In this document: positions 25,043 to 34,492 of the stretch, piece by piece
Layout of the letters: each line of letters opens with the position of its first letter
Numbering within the stretch: position 1 is the stretch's first letter
Assembly: GCA_965279005.1 (NCBI GenBank)
Contig: CBDIHK010000019.1
Coordinates: 54,796 to 118,795 of the forward strand
DNA from: Planctobacterium sp965279005
GTDB taxonomy: Bacteria > Pseudomonadota > Gammaproteobacteria > Enterobacterales > Alteromonadaceae
Direction: 5' to 3'
Length of the DNA: 64,000 nt
Made by a program: the position numbers and the translations under genes
The notes under the pieces: model-generated
Told to the model about the DNA's origin: nothing
Database searches by the model: none
Seen by the model: the letters and a program-made list of their open reading frames with translations, nothing else

Positions 25043-25998
25043 ATGCGCATTGGTTGGGGTAAGTTATTTTCCTATTTAAGTAGAAAGCCGGGGACATACG
25101 CTGCAATTGGGATAGAGTATGGTGTGAACGGCATTCATCTTTGCGCTTTTAAATTGATAGATGGTGTTGCCACATGGGTGGCGAGCCAAGCATTTCCTGC
25201 GAACAACTGGCAGCCAGAACTGCAAGAGTTTGTTGATTCTGAACAAATGGCGAATAGCCATTGTGTGATTAGTTTCTCCCCAAAAAATATCAACTTGTCC
25301 AAGCTGAGCGGCCACCAGTACCAGATGAAGAAGTTGGGCAAGCGCTTGCATGGTCAATCAAAGAGCTAATCATGACCCAAGAAGAAGTCTGCGTCGATTA
25401 TTTTGATTTGCCTGCGCAGACCACTGGTGCCAACAAAGTCAACGTTGTAGCCATTCCAAAACAAGAACTTTTCCAGGTCGTAGAAGGTGTTATGGAAGCA
25501 GGTTTGGTAGTCAAGTCTGTTACTGTGGATGAACTGGCGAACTGTGACCTATTGCCGGTTGACTCGGAAGCTTATGTATCGGTTATCCAAGAGCCAGGAG
25601 CAGAGGTATGCCTCAATATAGTTAAAGATGGCAACCTGTATTTTTCGAGGCGGATACGGGGCTACGAGCAACTTAGTACATTTTCAGAAATGGAACTGCA
25701 AATGGGGGTGGCAGAAACCCTCAGTGTTGAATTGCAGCGTTCAATGGACTTCTTTGAGGGGCAATTACGGCAAGCGCCAGTGAAAAAGATCTTGCTGAAT
25801 ATGGATACAGAGCACCAGCAAGCCTTAGTCCAGCTAATAAAAGATGCCATGTTGTTGGATACGGAGGTGCTGGTACCACCGATCGAAAAAGACGAAGCAA
25901 TGTCGTTTGATGGCGTACCTTTGGCTGCATTAGGCGCTGCTAGAAGCCTTATCAGCACAAAGGTTGAACCAGAAGCCACACAGGGTGATGCCGCATGA
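25043..25998 (+). pseudogene. mshI: MSHA biogenesis protein MshI (PilM-like), one frameshift
   Basis: The gene reads MRIGWGKLFSYLSRKPGTYAAIGIEYG, a PilM-like start, then goes out of frame and stops at 25369; the rest continues in another frame to 25998. Adding one A to the A6 run at 25282-25287 restores a single frame: SFSPKKYQLVQ, then PPVPDEEVGQALAWSIKELI, then the downstream part, 318 residues in all. The family is the actin-like cytoplasmic partner of the pilus platform. The downstream fragment (VDYFDLPAQ, LYFSRRIRGYEQL, LGAARSL) is well conserved, and the stop overlaps the next start by four bases. Either a homopolymer sequencing error or a real loss-of-function change; the intact surroundings favour error or recent change. 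Confidence 0.85.
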
Positions 25999-26627
25999 AG
26001 AACCGGATCAACCTGTTTCCCGATGAACTCAAGCCAAAGCTGGAACTCTTCAGTTTAGGCGCAGTATTACTGGCTTGGATGTTAAGTGGTGTCGTCTTGT
26101 TTTCAGTTAGCCAAAGCTACCAATCTAAATATCAACAAATTAGGGTGGATACCCGTGATATTCAAACAGAATACAAGAGCCAGCAAACTGTCCTGAGCAG
26201 TTTGCAGCAAATGCGTGATAACCGGGCTCAAGATCCTGCGTTAATTGCTGCTGTCGAAAAACTGCAAAACGAAGCCCGTGACAAAAAGCTCTTATTGGAT
26301 GAACTCCGGGGACGCGAGCAGCTTAAAAACCAAGGTTTTTCGATGCTGATGTTCGACTTGGCCGAGAGCCATGTACCGGAAATTTGGCTAACGCGAATTA
26401 GTATCAACGAAAGCAAGATTCGCATTGAAGGCTCAACCTTGGAATCGGCAAAAGTACCCTTATGGGTTAGCCAACTGCGCAACTCTGATTATTTTGCTGG
26501 GCGGAGCTTTGCCGGGGCAAAGATGTTTCGGGACGATGATGATGACCTTAACTTTGTCATCAGCTCAGACCTTACAGAATTGGAAATTGAATCTGCGGTT
26601 TCCGAGCTGGCAGGAGGCGGCAAATGA
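25995..26627 (+). CDS. PilN-like MSHA assembly protein
   Basis: A 210-residue bitopic inner-membrane protein. MKNRINLFPDELKPKLELFSLGAVLLAWMLSGVVLF gives the cytoplasmic INLFP motif, which in PilN contacts PilM, followed by one membrane helix. A coiled coil (about residues 45-105) and a small periplasmic ferredoxin-like domain (VPEIWLTRISINESKIRIEGSTLESAKVPLWVSQL) complete the PilN layout. It corresponds to the second, PilN-type MshI of related species. The start overlaps mshI by ATGA, and the end overlaps mshJ the same way, so translation is coupled. Confidence 0.85.
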   Translation: MKNRINLFPDELKPKLELFSLGAVLLAWMLSGVVLFSVSQSYQSKYQQIRVDTRDIQTEYKSQQTVLSSLQQMRDNRAQDPALIAAVEKLQNEARDKKLLLDELRGREQLKNQGFSMLMFDLAESHVPEIWLTRISINESKIRIEGSTLESAKVPLWVSQLRNSDYFAGRSFAGAKMFRDDDDDLNFVISSDLTELEIESAVSELAGGGK

Positions 26628-27295
26628 AGTTGACTATGCCCGAATTTACCGCGTTTACCAAGGCAGAGGAAAAGTTCGATGAGCTAACTTTGAGAGAAAA
26701 GTGGTTAGCCCTTATCAGTGGCCTGGTGGCGGTGTTGTTCGGCGGTTTTGTGTGGCTGGTGGAACCCGTGCAAATAGAAACCGACAGGTTGACTAAAACA
26801 GTCGATCGGCAAAAGTCTGAAATCGGTCGTTTGGAACAGCAGATAACCGCTATCCAACAGGAGCTGGCGGAAGACCCAAATGAGCCTCTGCGCAAAAGCC
26901 AGCTGCGCTTCACAGAAGAACTCGAACTACTTGATGAGCGGTTGCGGGAGCAAACAGTTGATCTTATTCCTTCGAAAATGATGCCTGAAGTATTGGAAAA
27001 AATTCTGAGCCAGTCGGACGAATTGAAAGTTATCCAAATGAGTTCTATTGCTCCGGTGCGTATGATGGATATTAACGCCGATAGCGGTGCGCAGGTAAAT
27101 TTGTTCCAACACGGTGTGTTGTTGGTTATCGAAGGCGAATATAAAGATATCTGGAAGTATTTGAACGAAATTGAAAACTTGGAATGGCGGTTTTACTGGA
27201 AGCGGTTCGATTATATTGTGGGTGAATACCCAATCGCCAAAGCAGAAATAGAACTTTATACGCTTAGCACCAGTAAAGCGTTTATCGGGGTGTGA
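26624..27295 (+). CDS. mshJ: MSHA biogenesis protein MshJ (PilO-like)
   Basis: A 223-residue PilO-like protein: a short cytoplasmic start, a membrane helix at about residues 28-46 (WLALISGLVAVLFGGFVWLV), a coiled coil (DRQKSEIGRLEQQITAIQQEL) and a periplasmic domain ending EYPIAKAEIELYTLSTSKAFIGV. In the MSHA machine it should pair with the PilN-like protein in the inner-membrane platform. ATGA overlap with the preceding gene; the stop overlaps the mshK start by one base (TGATG). Confidence 0.88.
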   Translation: MKLTMPEFTAFTKAEEKFDELTLREKWLALISGLVAVLFGGFVWLVEPVQIETDRLTKTVDRQKSEIGRLEQQITAIQQELAEDPNEPLRKSQLRFTEELELLDERLREQTVDLIPSKMMPEVLEKILSQSDELKVIQMSSIAPVRMMDINADSGAQVNLFQHGVLLVIEGEYKDIWKYLNEIENLEWRFYWKRFDYIVGEYPIAKAEIELYTLSTSKAFIGV

Positions 27296-27681
27296 TGGTG
27301 TTGCGCTTATGGTTAATCATATTGCTATTGATACCGATAACATTGGTAGCCCAAATTGTTGTCGATCCGACAAAACCGCCAGCATATAAAAAGCAGGTGC
27401 AAGCAACCGAAGATGGTGTGGATGATGCTGGCGACGTAGAACAGGGTGCTGAAGGTGAAGCTACCGGTATACCCAATGCCAAGGTATCGGCGATTTTTTA
27501 TTCTGATACTGCGCGCTATGCCATCATTAACAACAAAGTCGTGAATGAGGGCGAAATGTGGCGCAATACGGTGCTTACAAAAGTACTGCCAAAGAGCATA
27601 ATCTTGCAGGCAGGCCAGGTTACTCGGGAATTTAAACTGCACAATGTTCAAGTAATTACGGAAACACATGAAGAGTTTTAG
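27295..27681 (+). CDS. mshK: MSHA biogenesis protein MshK
   Basis: A 128-residue exported protein. The signal or anchor helix LRLWLIILLLIPITLVAQIVV is followed by DPTKPPAYKKQ, the PilP/GspC-like motif seen in MshK, an acidic stretch (TEDGVDDAGDVEQGAEGE), and a small beta domain (VSAIFYSDTARYAIINNKVVNEGEMW, VLPKSIILQAGQVTREF). It probably connects the platform to the secretin MshL. ATG 27295 is chosen over GTG 27292 because CGGGG at 27286-27290 is spaced for it. It overlaps mshL by 14 bases. Confidence 0.87.
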   Translation: MVLRLWLIILLLIPITLVAQIVVDPTKPPAYKKQVQATEDGVDDAGDVEQGAEGEATGIPNAKVSAIFYSDTARYAIINNKVVNEGEMWRNTVLTKVLPKSIILQAGQVTREFKLHNVQVITETHEEF

Positions 27682-29314
27682 GGTTCTAACAATTACCGTG
27701 CTGATAGCAATGGTTTCAGCCTGTCAAAGCAGCCGGTTGGTATTTGATCAACCAGCTGAACAAGCTCTCGGAGATGCTATTGGCGAAAATGACTCGGTTG
27801 CTGAAACAGCCGAACCACTACAAGAGCTTCCACAAGCGATAACTGAAGCATTGCGGCCTTCTCTGCCACCACAAAAAGAACGCGCCCTATTCGGTGAACC
27901 TAGGTATGACATAAAAGCCAATGAAACTGATGCGAGGGCATTCTTTTCCAGTTTGGTGCAAGACAGCCATTTCAGCATTGCTATCCATCCGGAAGTCCAA
28001 GGCAGTATTTCACTGGATCTCAAGCAAGTCAGGTTGCAAGACGTGTTCGACATCGTCAGTGAGATTTACGGCTACGATGTTGAACGGCGGGGCAATATTT
28101 ACCGGGTTTATCCTTCAGGTATGCGCACAGAAACGTTTTCTGTCAACTATTTGTTAATGCAACGGGATGGTACTACTACCAGTAGTATAAGTTCAGGCGG
28201 TGTCTCGCAGTTTGGAGGTGGTTCCGGGGGGAATCGCGGTGGGTTATCTGGAAACCGCAATAACCAACAAAATATCACGGGTGGCGGCGCTTCAGGAAAT
28301 GGCACCAACATTTCTACCGTGACCCAGACCAATTTTTGGTCTCAACTCGAAGCTGCGCTTACTGCTATGGTGGGCAATGCTGAGGGGCGAAGCGTTGTGG
28401 TATCACCGCAAGCGGGATTGGTAACGGTGCGGGCGATGCCAGACGAACTCAGGCAGGTACGGCTGTTCTTGCAAGCGTCTGAAGAAAGTGTGCAAAGACA
28501 GGTTATTTTGGAAGCCCGTGTTGTTGAGCTTACTTTGGATGATGGATACCAGCAGGGCATTAACTGGACCCAGATCTTATCCCATAGTGGAAGTACCGAT
28601 TTCCAGTTTACGGCGAGTGCCTCAACCCCCGGCAACGTCATCACTGGCGCCTTGGGCGGGGTATCTTCCCTAAGCTTTATCAACCAGGATTTTTCGGGCG
28701 TGCTGTCGCTACTGTCTACCCAAGGCAATGTGCAGATTCTGTCAAGTCCGCGTGTGACAGCGCTCAACAATCAAAAGGCAGTCATCAAAGTCGGCAATGA
28801 TGAGTATTTTGTCACTGATGTGTCAAACCAGAGTACCAGCAATGCCAGTACCACCACCACCACGCCTGACATTGAACTTACACCATTCTTTTCGGGCATC
28901 GCATTGGATGTGACCCCACAAATCGATGAGACTGGCGGAGTAATATTGCATGTACATCCATCTGTGATTGAAACCGAAGAACAAACCAAAGTGGTCACCA
29001 TCAACCAGGAACAACTGATACTGCCATTGGCCCAGAGCAATATCCGCGAATCCGATACTGTTATCCAAGCCCAATCCGGCGAGATAGTGGTCATAGGTGG
29101 CTTGATGTCAACCACAACAACAGAACAAACATCTAAAACACCATTTGTAGGTGACGTGCCTTTGCTAGGTAATTTGTTTAAAAACAAGCGAGAGTCGGTG
29201 CAGAAAAAAGAACTGGTGATTCTAATCAAACCAACTGTTGTGCGACCTGGTACTTGGCGCAGGGAATTGCAGAGAAGCCAAGAGTTCATTGCTGATTGGT
29301 TATATGTGGACTAG
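27668..29314 (+). CDS. mshL: MSHA secretin MshL
   Basis: A 548-residue lipoprotein secretin that forms the outer-membrane pore for the pilus. The lipobox is VSAC (Cys 19). A secretin/TonB N-terminal module lies at about residues 85-150 (FSIAIHPEVQGSISLDLKQVRLQDVFDIVSEIYGYDV). A Gly/Ser/Asn-rich linker (about 170-220) precedes an N3-like domain and the secretin core (about 260-540), with VILEARVVELTLDDGYQQGINW, VQILSSPRVTALNNQKAVIKVG and GEIVVIGGLMSTTTTEQTSKTPFVGDVPLLGNLF. The linker is unusually long and Gly-rich but in frame. It is followed three bases later by mshM. Confidence 0.95.
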   Translation: MKSFRVLTITVLIAMVSACQSSRLVFDQPAEQALGDAIGENDSVAETAEPLQELPQAITEALRPSLPPQKERALFGEPRYDIKANETDARAFFSSLVQDSHFSIAIHPEVQGSISLDLKQVRLQDVFDIVSEIYGYDVERRGNIYRVYPSGMRTETFSVNYLLMQRDGTTTSSISSGGVSQFGGGSGGNRGGLSGNRNNQQNITGGGASGNGTNISTVTQTNFWSQLEAALTAMVGNAEGRSVVVSPQAGLVTVRAMPDELRQVRLFLQASEESVQRQVILEARVVELTLDDGYQQGINWTQILSHSGSTDFQFTASASTPGNVITGALGGVSSLSFINQDFSGVLSLLSTQGNVQILSSPRVTALNNQKAVIKVGNDEYFVTDVSNQSTSNASTTTTTPDIELTPFFSGIALDVTPQIDETGGVILHVHPSVIETEEQTKVVTINQEQLILPLAQSNIRESDTVIQAQSGEIVVIGGLMSTTTTEQTSKTPFVGDVPLLGNLFKNKRESVQKKELVILIKPTVVRPGTWRRELQRSQEFIADWLYVD

Positions 29315-29317
29315 TTA

Positions 29318-30232
29318 ATGTATTTGTACCATTTTGGCATACGTGAGCTGCCATTCACCTTAACGCCGAACACCCATTATTATTATGGTCTACCTTGCCA
29401 TAAGGAAGCCTTGGAAGTATTAACCCATGCGTTGCGGGCTGGCGAGGGTTTTATCAAGGTAACGGGGGAGGTGGGTACTGGCAAGACCCTTATTTGCCGC
29501 AAAATTCTCAATGAGCTACCTGATCATTTTGTTACTGCTTATATCCCCAATCCGTATTTGTCTCCAGAAGAATTGAGACGCGCAGTAGCTGCCGAGCTAT
29601 CGGTGGAGCTAAGCGAAAACTCTGATCAGCAGGAGTTTACCCAGCGTATTCAAGATAAGCTGATTGAGATACATAAAGGGGGTAATTCGGTCGTACTTAT
29701 TATTGATGAAGCGCAAGCCCTTCCGACCAATAGTTTGGAAGTATTGAGGTTGTTTACCAATTTGGAGACGGAATCCCGTAAGTTGCTGCAGGTAGTTTTG
29801 TTTGGCCAACCAGAGCTAGACGATAAGCTGTCTAGTGGCGACTTGCGACAGTTGCGGCAGCGCATCACATTTAGCTACAACTTGAAGACGATGGATAAAG
29901 ATCAGTTGTACTTTTACGTGAAGCACCGCTTGAACATCGCAGGATATAAAGGCAAGGAGCTATTTGGGAGAAAAGTTTGTGCCTTAATGCATAAAGCTAC
30001 GGGCGGGACACCAAGAATTGTCAATGTATTGTGCCATAAAGCGCTTATGTTGGCTTATGGCGAAGGCAAGGAGTTAGTAGATCGAAACCATGTAAAACTA
30101 GCTATCAAGGATACCGATGCCTGTATTGAACCAATGACTAATATGCAAAAAGTTTTTTGGGGATTAGTATTGGCATTACTATTGCTTTCGGCGGTAGGTG
30201 TTACTTATTTGACAGGGGTATTTGACTGGTGA
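29318..30232 (+). CDS. mshM: MSHA biogenesis ATPase MshM (ExeA-like)
   Basis: A 304-residue AAA ATPase. MYLYHFGIRELPFTLTPNTHYYYG is the ExeA/MshM start. Walker A is GEVGTGKT (about residues 50-57), Walker B VVLIIDEAQAL (about 125-135), and the arginine-rich sensor region LRQLRQRITFSYNLK follows. A C-terminal membrane helix (VFWGLVLALLLLSAVGVTYLTGVF) anchors it. In related systems ExeA helps place the secretin through peptidoglycan. Its stop overlaps the mshN start in GTGA. Confidence 0.92.
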   Translation: MYLYHFGIRELPFTLTPNTHYYYGLPCHKEALEVLTHALRAGEGFIKVTGEVGTGKTLICRKILNELPDHFVTAYIPNPYLSPEELRRAVAAELSVELSENSDQQEFTQRIQDKLIEIHKGGNSVVLIIDEAQALPTNSLEVLRLFTNLETESRKLLQVVLFGQPELDDKLSSGDLRQLRQRITFSYNLKTMDKDQLYFYVKHRLNIAGYKGKELFGRKVCALMHKATGGTPRIVNVLCHKALMLAYGEGKELVDRNHVKLAIKDTDACIEPMTNMQKVFWGLVLALLLLSAVGVTYLTGVFDW

Positions 30233-31413
30233 GTGTCGTCAACAAAATGTTGAAAGACTTAGATGAGAGAGCGGCGCTGGATGATGTCGAGGGCGCTGAG
30301 TACGCTGCACCTGAAGAAAATAAACGTGTCAAACTGATGGTTTCATTTATTGTAGCTGTTCTGCTGATGGCGGGGGCTTACTTTACTTACCGCACTATGG
30401 GAGCACAGTATTTCATCGATCTTTATCACCAAGTTGCTGTTTACCTTGGACAGGAGCAGGAGCAACCCAAAGACACCAAAAAAGTAAAAGTAAATTCTGC
30501 CTTGGATCAAATGATGCCAACGCGCAGTGGTGCAAACGAACCTGTAAGCGCCGTTGAGCCAGGACAAGAAACTGGGCAGGATGCTGGGCAAGCCGTTAGC
30601 GAAAGGGAGAGCCAGCCAGATTCCGCATTACCTTCAGTTGACGCTGAGCCAGACGACATGTTGGCTCGGGAGGAAAACCAGCCTGAACAAAGCCAAATTA
30701 CTTCGGGAGAGGCGCTCGATCCCATTGTAGTTGCTAGCCAGCAAGCGCAGACAGATGCAGCTCCAACTCAATCGGAACCAGAAACTATAACTGATGCGGA
30801 ACCCGGCATGGTGGTGCAGGTTTCCGGCACTGGACAAGATCCGCAAGTACAGCTTGCCACTCTGAAAAAGCAAGCAGCCCAAGCGGCTTATGAAGGGGAT
30901 GTTGCCACGGCCATGGGGCTGTACGAACAGGCATTGGGCCTTGATAGCAATGACCATGAAGTACGCAAGAAGCTGTCTGTCCTTTACTACACCCAAAACA
31001 ATAATGACAAAGCTAAAGAGCTATTATCTGATGGGGTTGACATGCTTCCCCAGCGGCTTGATTTCCGCCTCATGCTTGCCCGTTTGTATTATCGTGAAAA
31101 AAATTACTTTGACGCTTACTCGGTGCTGGAGGATTTGGATCCCGATGTAGAAAACAATATTGATTATTACGGATTAAAAGCAAACGTAGCGAAAGAGCTT
31201 GAAGAATTTGCCGAAGCTTCCCACATATATGGTCGCTTGGCGCTGTTTGAGCCGAACCGTGCCCAATGGTGGCTCGGCTTGGCCGTTTCCCTCGACAAAC
31301 TAGGTGAAAGGGAAGGTGCGCTTAAAGCCTATGAAAACGCAGCTGACTTGAGGCAACTTTCCGCGTCAGCGGATGACTTTATTAGGCAACGTATTCTTGC
31401 ATTAGGGGGTTAG
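30229..31413 (+). CDS. mshN: MSHA biogenesis protein MshN (TPR)
   Basis: A 394-residue protein. MSVVNKMLKDLDERAAL is the MshN start, so the GTG at 30229 is the start codon and overlaps mshM by four bases. One membrane helix (about residues 35-55, LMVSFIVAVLLMAGAYFTYR) is followed by a long Glu/Gln/Pro-rich linker (about 80-200) and about five TPR-like helical repeats (about 205-390; QAAYEGDVATAMGLYEQALGLDSNDHEV, LKAYENAADL). TPRs suggest a docking role for other MSHA parts. It sits directly before mshE. Confidence 0.92.
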   Translation: MSVVNKMLKDLDERAALDDVEGAEYAAPEENKRVKLMVSFIVAVLLMAGAYFTYRTMGAQYFIDLYHQVAVYLGQEQEQPKDTKKVKVNSALDQMMPTRSGANEPVSAVEPGQETGQDAGQAVSERESQPDSALPSVDAEPDDMLAREENQPEQSQITSGEALDPIVVASQQAQTDAAPTQSEPETITDAEPGMVVQVSGTGQDPQVQLATLKKQAAQAAYEGDVATAMGLYEQALGLDSNDHEVRKKLSVLYYTQNNNDKAKELLSDGVDMLPQRLDFRLMLARLYYREKNYFDAYSVLEDLDPDVENNIDYYGLKANVAKELEEFAEASHIYGRLALFEPNRAQWWLGLAVSLDKLGEREGALKAYENAADLRQLSASADDFIRQRILALGG

Positions 31414-31414
31414 C

Positions 31415-33190
31415 ATGAAACCCAAACTCAAGATGCGGTTGGGGGATCTGCTGGTTCATGAATCAGTCATCACCGAAGACCAGCTAATGCAAGCCCTTGA
31501 TTCCCAGAAACAAACTGGCAGAAAATTGGGGCAAACCCTGATCGACCTGGGTCTAGTTACTGAGAACGGCCTGCTCACTTTCCTCGCGCAACAACTGAAT
31601 ATCCCATTGATGGATATTTCAAACCGGAAAATTGATCCCGACGTTGTCAAGTTGATACCGGAAGTACAGGCGCGGCGCCTAAAAGCCTTGGCCATTGAGG
31701 ACAAGGGCATGTCGGTGTTGATAGGAATGAGTGACCCGGCTGATTTATCTGTCGTGGACGTGCTGTCCAATATCATTCCAAAGCCCCTCGAACTTGCCAT
31801 TGTGCCAGAATCACAGTTGTACATAGCATTCGACAATTATTACCGGCGTACCGAAGATATTGCGTCATTTGCCTCAGCGTTGGCATCAGAATACGAGGAC
31901 GAAGAAGACTTTGATTTAGCCGGTTCCGCTTCCAGTGAAGAAGATACAACCGTCGCCAAGTTATTGCAGTCCATCTTTGAAGATGCGGTACAAATGGCTG
32001 CCTCTGATATCCATATCGAACCCGACGAGGGCAAGCTGCGCATACGCCAGCGCGTAGACGGTGTGCTGCAGGAAAGTGTTATTAATGAGCGCAATATTGC
32101 CGCTGCTTTGGTACTGCGTTTGAAATTAATGTCTGGATTGGACATTTCTGAAAAAAGGTTGCCGCAGGATGGCCGCACTAACGTGCGTATAAAAGGCCGC
32201 TCTATTGATATTAGGGTTTCTACCATGCCGGTGCAAAATGGTGAATCGGTAGTAATGCGTCTTTTGGATCAGTCGGCGGGCTTGCTAACGCTGGAACAAA
32301 CGGGCATGCCAAAAAGCCTGCTTAAACGGTTTAGGCAGCTTCTGACCCGCCCACATGGCATGGTGCTTGTCACAGGGCCGACAGGTTCGGGAAAAACTAC
32401 CACCCTGTACGGCGCACTGAGTGAGATGAACCTGCCTGCGAAGAAAATAATAACCGTCGAAGACCCAGTCGAATATCGTTTACCGCGTATAAACCAAGTA
32501 CAGGTTAACCCAAAGATAGGCCTAAATTTTTCCAATGTTTTGAGAACGACCTTGAGGCAAGACCCGGACATTATCATGGTGGGTGAGATGCGTGACCAAG
32601 AAACCGTGGAAATAGGCTTGCGTGGTGCCTTGACAGGCCATTTGGTACTGTCGACTCTGCACACCAATGACTCCATCAGTAGCGCAATACGCTTGTTGGA
32701 TATGGGGGCGCCGGGGTACCTTGCTGCGAGTTCGTTGCGCGCCATCATCGCGCAAAGGTTAGTGCGCAAAATCTGCAAAAATTGCAAGGTTGAATACCAG
32801 CCGATGGAAGATGAGAAATTTTGGCTAGACGGTATCGAACCAAAGGCTTCTTTGCGTAAATATGCAAAAGGAATGGGTTGCCAAACTTGCCATCAAACAG
32901 GCTATAAAGGGCGGATTGGGGTTTTTGAGTTGCTGGAAATGACAGAACCCATGATGATGTCGTTAAAAGATAGCGATACTGGTGCCTTCACCAGGGCATC
33001 AAAGAAATGCCCTGGTTTCGTGCCGCTGGCGCGCAGTGCCTTGCAATATGCCAAAGCGGGAATTACTTCAGTAGAGGAAGTACTGAAGTTAGTGGAAATG
33101 GTGGCAGATACCGACGAAAAGCTGGCCCATGCTAAAGGCGAACAAACTAAGCAAAAGGTGCAGCCGAACCAGGAGGCGAGACCACAATGA
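31415..33190 (+). CDS. mshE: MSHA extension ATPase MshE
   Basis: A 591-residue secretion ATPase that powers pilus extension. The N-terminal MshEN region (about residues 1-60) has the paired motif RLGDLLVHESVITEDQLMQAL and KLGQTLIDLGLVTENGLLTFL, which in V. cholerae MshE binds c-di-GMP, so second-messenger control of pilus output is likely. Walker A is GPTGSGKT at residues 321-328, followed by VEDPVEYRLPRINQVQVN and the His box HLVLSTLHTNDS. Two CxxC pairs (about 453 and 488) form the zinc site. It starts one base after the mshN stop. Confidence 0.96.
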   Translation: MKPKLKMRLGDLLVHESVITEDQLMQALDSQKQTGRKLGQTLIDLGLVTENGLLTFLAQQLNIPLMDISNRKIDPDVVKLIPEVQARRLKALAIEDKGMSVLIGMSDPADLSVVDVLSNIIPKPLELAIVPESQLYIAFDNYYRRTEDIASFASALASEYEDEEDFDLAGSASSEEDTTVAKLLQSIFEDAVQMAASDIHIEPDEGKLRIRQRVDGVLQESVINERNIAAALVLRLKLMSGLDISEKRLPQDGRTNVRIKGRSIDIRVSTMPVQNGESVVMRLLDQSAGLLTLEQTGMPKSLLKRFRQLLTRPHGMVLVTGPTGSGKTTTLYGALSEMNLPAKKIITVEDPVEYRLPRINQVQVNPKIGLNFSNVLRTTLRQDPDIIMVGEMRDQETVEIGLRGALTGHLVLSTLHTNDSISSAIRLLDMGAPGYLAASSLRAIIAQRLVRKICKNCKVEYQPMEDEKFWLDGIEPKASLRKYAKGMGCQTCHQTGYKGRIGVFELLEMTEPMMMSLKDSDTGAFTRASKKCPGFVPLARSALQYAKAGITSVEEVLKLVEMVADTDEKLAHAKGEQTKQKVQPNQEARPQ

Positions 33191-33241
33191 GTGCTGGCAA
33201 ACTAATAGGTAATGGTGAAATAAACTGCTGCGGGGTTGACT

Positions 33242-34492
33242 ATGGCTACCTTTAGTTATTCAGCCCGCAATGCTTCAGGTGCACTGGTAAAAGGACAAGT
33301 AGAGGCACCCGATCAAAATGCAGCGGCGCAAGCCATCTTAGGCCGGCAAATGGTACCGGTAAAAATAGCCGCTGTCGCAAAACGCGCTGCCAACGCCGGT
33401 GCAGCAAAAAAAGGTGCTAAAAAAGCCAGTTCTTGGAATGTCGAGTTATTTGTACCCGATGTCAGTTTGGACGATTTGGTTATTTTTTCCCGGCAAATGC
33501 ATTCCCTCATGAAGTCGGGAATACCCATCCTACGCGCGGTCAACGGCTTGGCAGAAACTTCCAATTCAAAAAAAATGACCGCCGCCCTAGAGGATGTGGC
33601 GGATCAACTTGAAAGGGGCCGCACACTTTCTTCCGCACTTAACCAGCACCCGAAAATTTTTGAACAGTTATTTGTCAGTATTGTGCACGTTGGTGAAAAT
33701 ACAGGTAAATTGGATGACGCATTCCATCAGCTAGCCATTTATTTGGAACGGGAGCAAGAAACCCGAAAACAAATAAAGTCTGCCACCCGTTACCCTATGT
33801 TTGTGCTCATCGCCATAGTAGCGGCACTGGTGATTATGAATATTTTTGTTATTCCCACTTTTAAAGGTATGTTTGATAAGTTGGGAGCAGACCTACCGCC
33901 CATGACACAGTTTTTGCTGGCTATGTCGGATTTCTTTGTCACTAAGTGGCACTTATTGCTTGCGGGTTGCGTTGGGGCGTTTTTTTTCTTAAAACGTTAC
34001 CTCAATACTAAACACGGAAAATACCGATGGGATCGCTATAAATTGAGGATGCCCGCCGTTGGTGACATTTTAGATAGGTCATTGATGGCACGCTTTTGCC
34101 GAAGTTTTGCCATGATGTTAAAAGCGGGGGTACCCATGACCAACGCCCTAAACCTTACCGCAGACGCTGTTGACAATAGCTACGTTGGGCAGAAAATAGT
34201 CATGATGCGGCAAAACATTGAACGGGGCGAAAGCCTAAGCCGGGTTGCGGGTAGTTCAGGTTTGTTTACCCCTTTAGTTATGCAAATGGTAGCTGTAGGT
34301 GAAGAAACTGGGCGGGTTGACGATCTACTTACTGAAGTGGCTGAATATTATGAACGTGAAGTAGATTACGATTTGAAGTCCCTAACCTCAAAGATTGAGC
34401 CGATCCTGATTACAATTGTATCAGCTATGGTGCTGGTACTGGCACTCGGTATTTTCACGCCAATGTGGGATATGATGAATGCACACAAATAA
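33242..34492 (+). CDS. mshG: MSHA inner-membrane platform protein MshG
   Basis: A 416-residue GspF/PilC-like platform protein. An N-terminal region (MATFSYSARNASGALVKGQ) is followed by two homologous GspF domains with membrane helices, for example FVLIAIVAALVIMNIFVIPTFKGMFDKLGADLPPMTQ and IEPILITIVSAMVLVLALGIFTPMWDM. It anchors MshE and passes pilins to the growing fibre. ATG 33242 is used rather than the in-frame TTG 33236, since CGGGG at 33231-33235 fits it. A 51-base gap follows mshE, the first real gap in the cluster. Confidence 0.94.
   Translation: MATFSYSARNASGALVKGQVEAPDQNAAAQAILGRQMVPVKIAAVAKRAANAGAAKKGAKKASSWNVELFVPDVSLDDLVIFSRQMHSLMKSGIPILRAVNGLAETSNSKKMTAALEDVADQLERGRTLSSALNQHPKIFEQLFVSIVHVGENTGKLDDAFHQLAIYLEREQETRKQIKSATRYPMFVLIAIVAALVIMNIFVIPTFKGMFDKLGADLPPMTQFLLAMSDFFVTKWHLLLAGCVGAFFFLKRYLNTKHGKYRWDRYKLRMPAVGDILDRSLMARFCRSFAMMLKAGVPMTNALNLTADAVDNSYVGQKIVMMRQNIERGESLSRVAGSSGLFTPLVMQMVAVGEETGRVDDLLTEVAEYYEREVDYDLKSLTSKIEPILITIVSAMVLVLALGIFTPMWDMMNAHK

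Noticed and set aside
25372..25998. The second part of mshI as a separate short gene
   Set aside because: It begins mid-domain; the upstream bases in the same frame encode ALAWSIKELI, which belongs to MshI.
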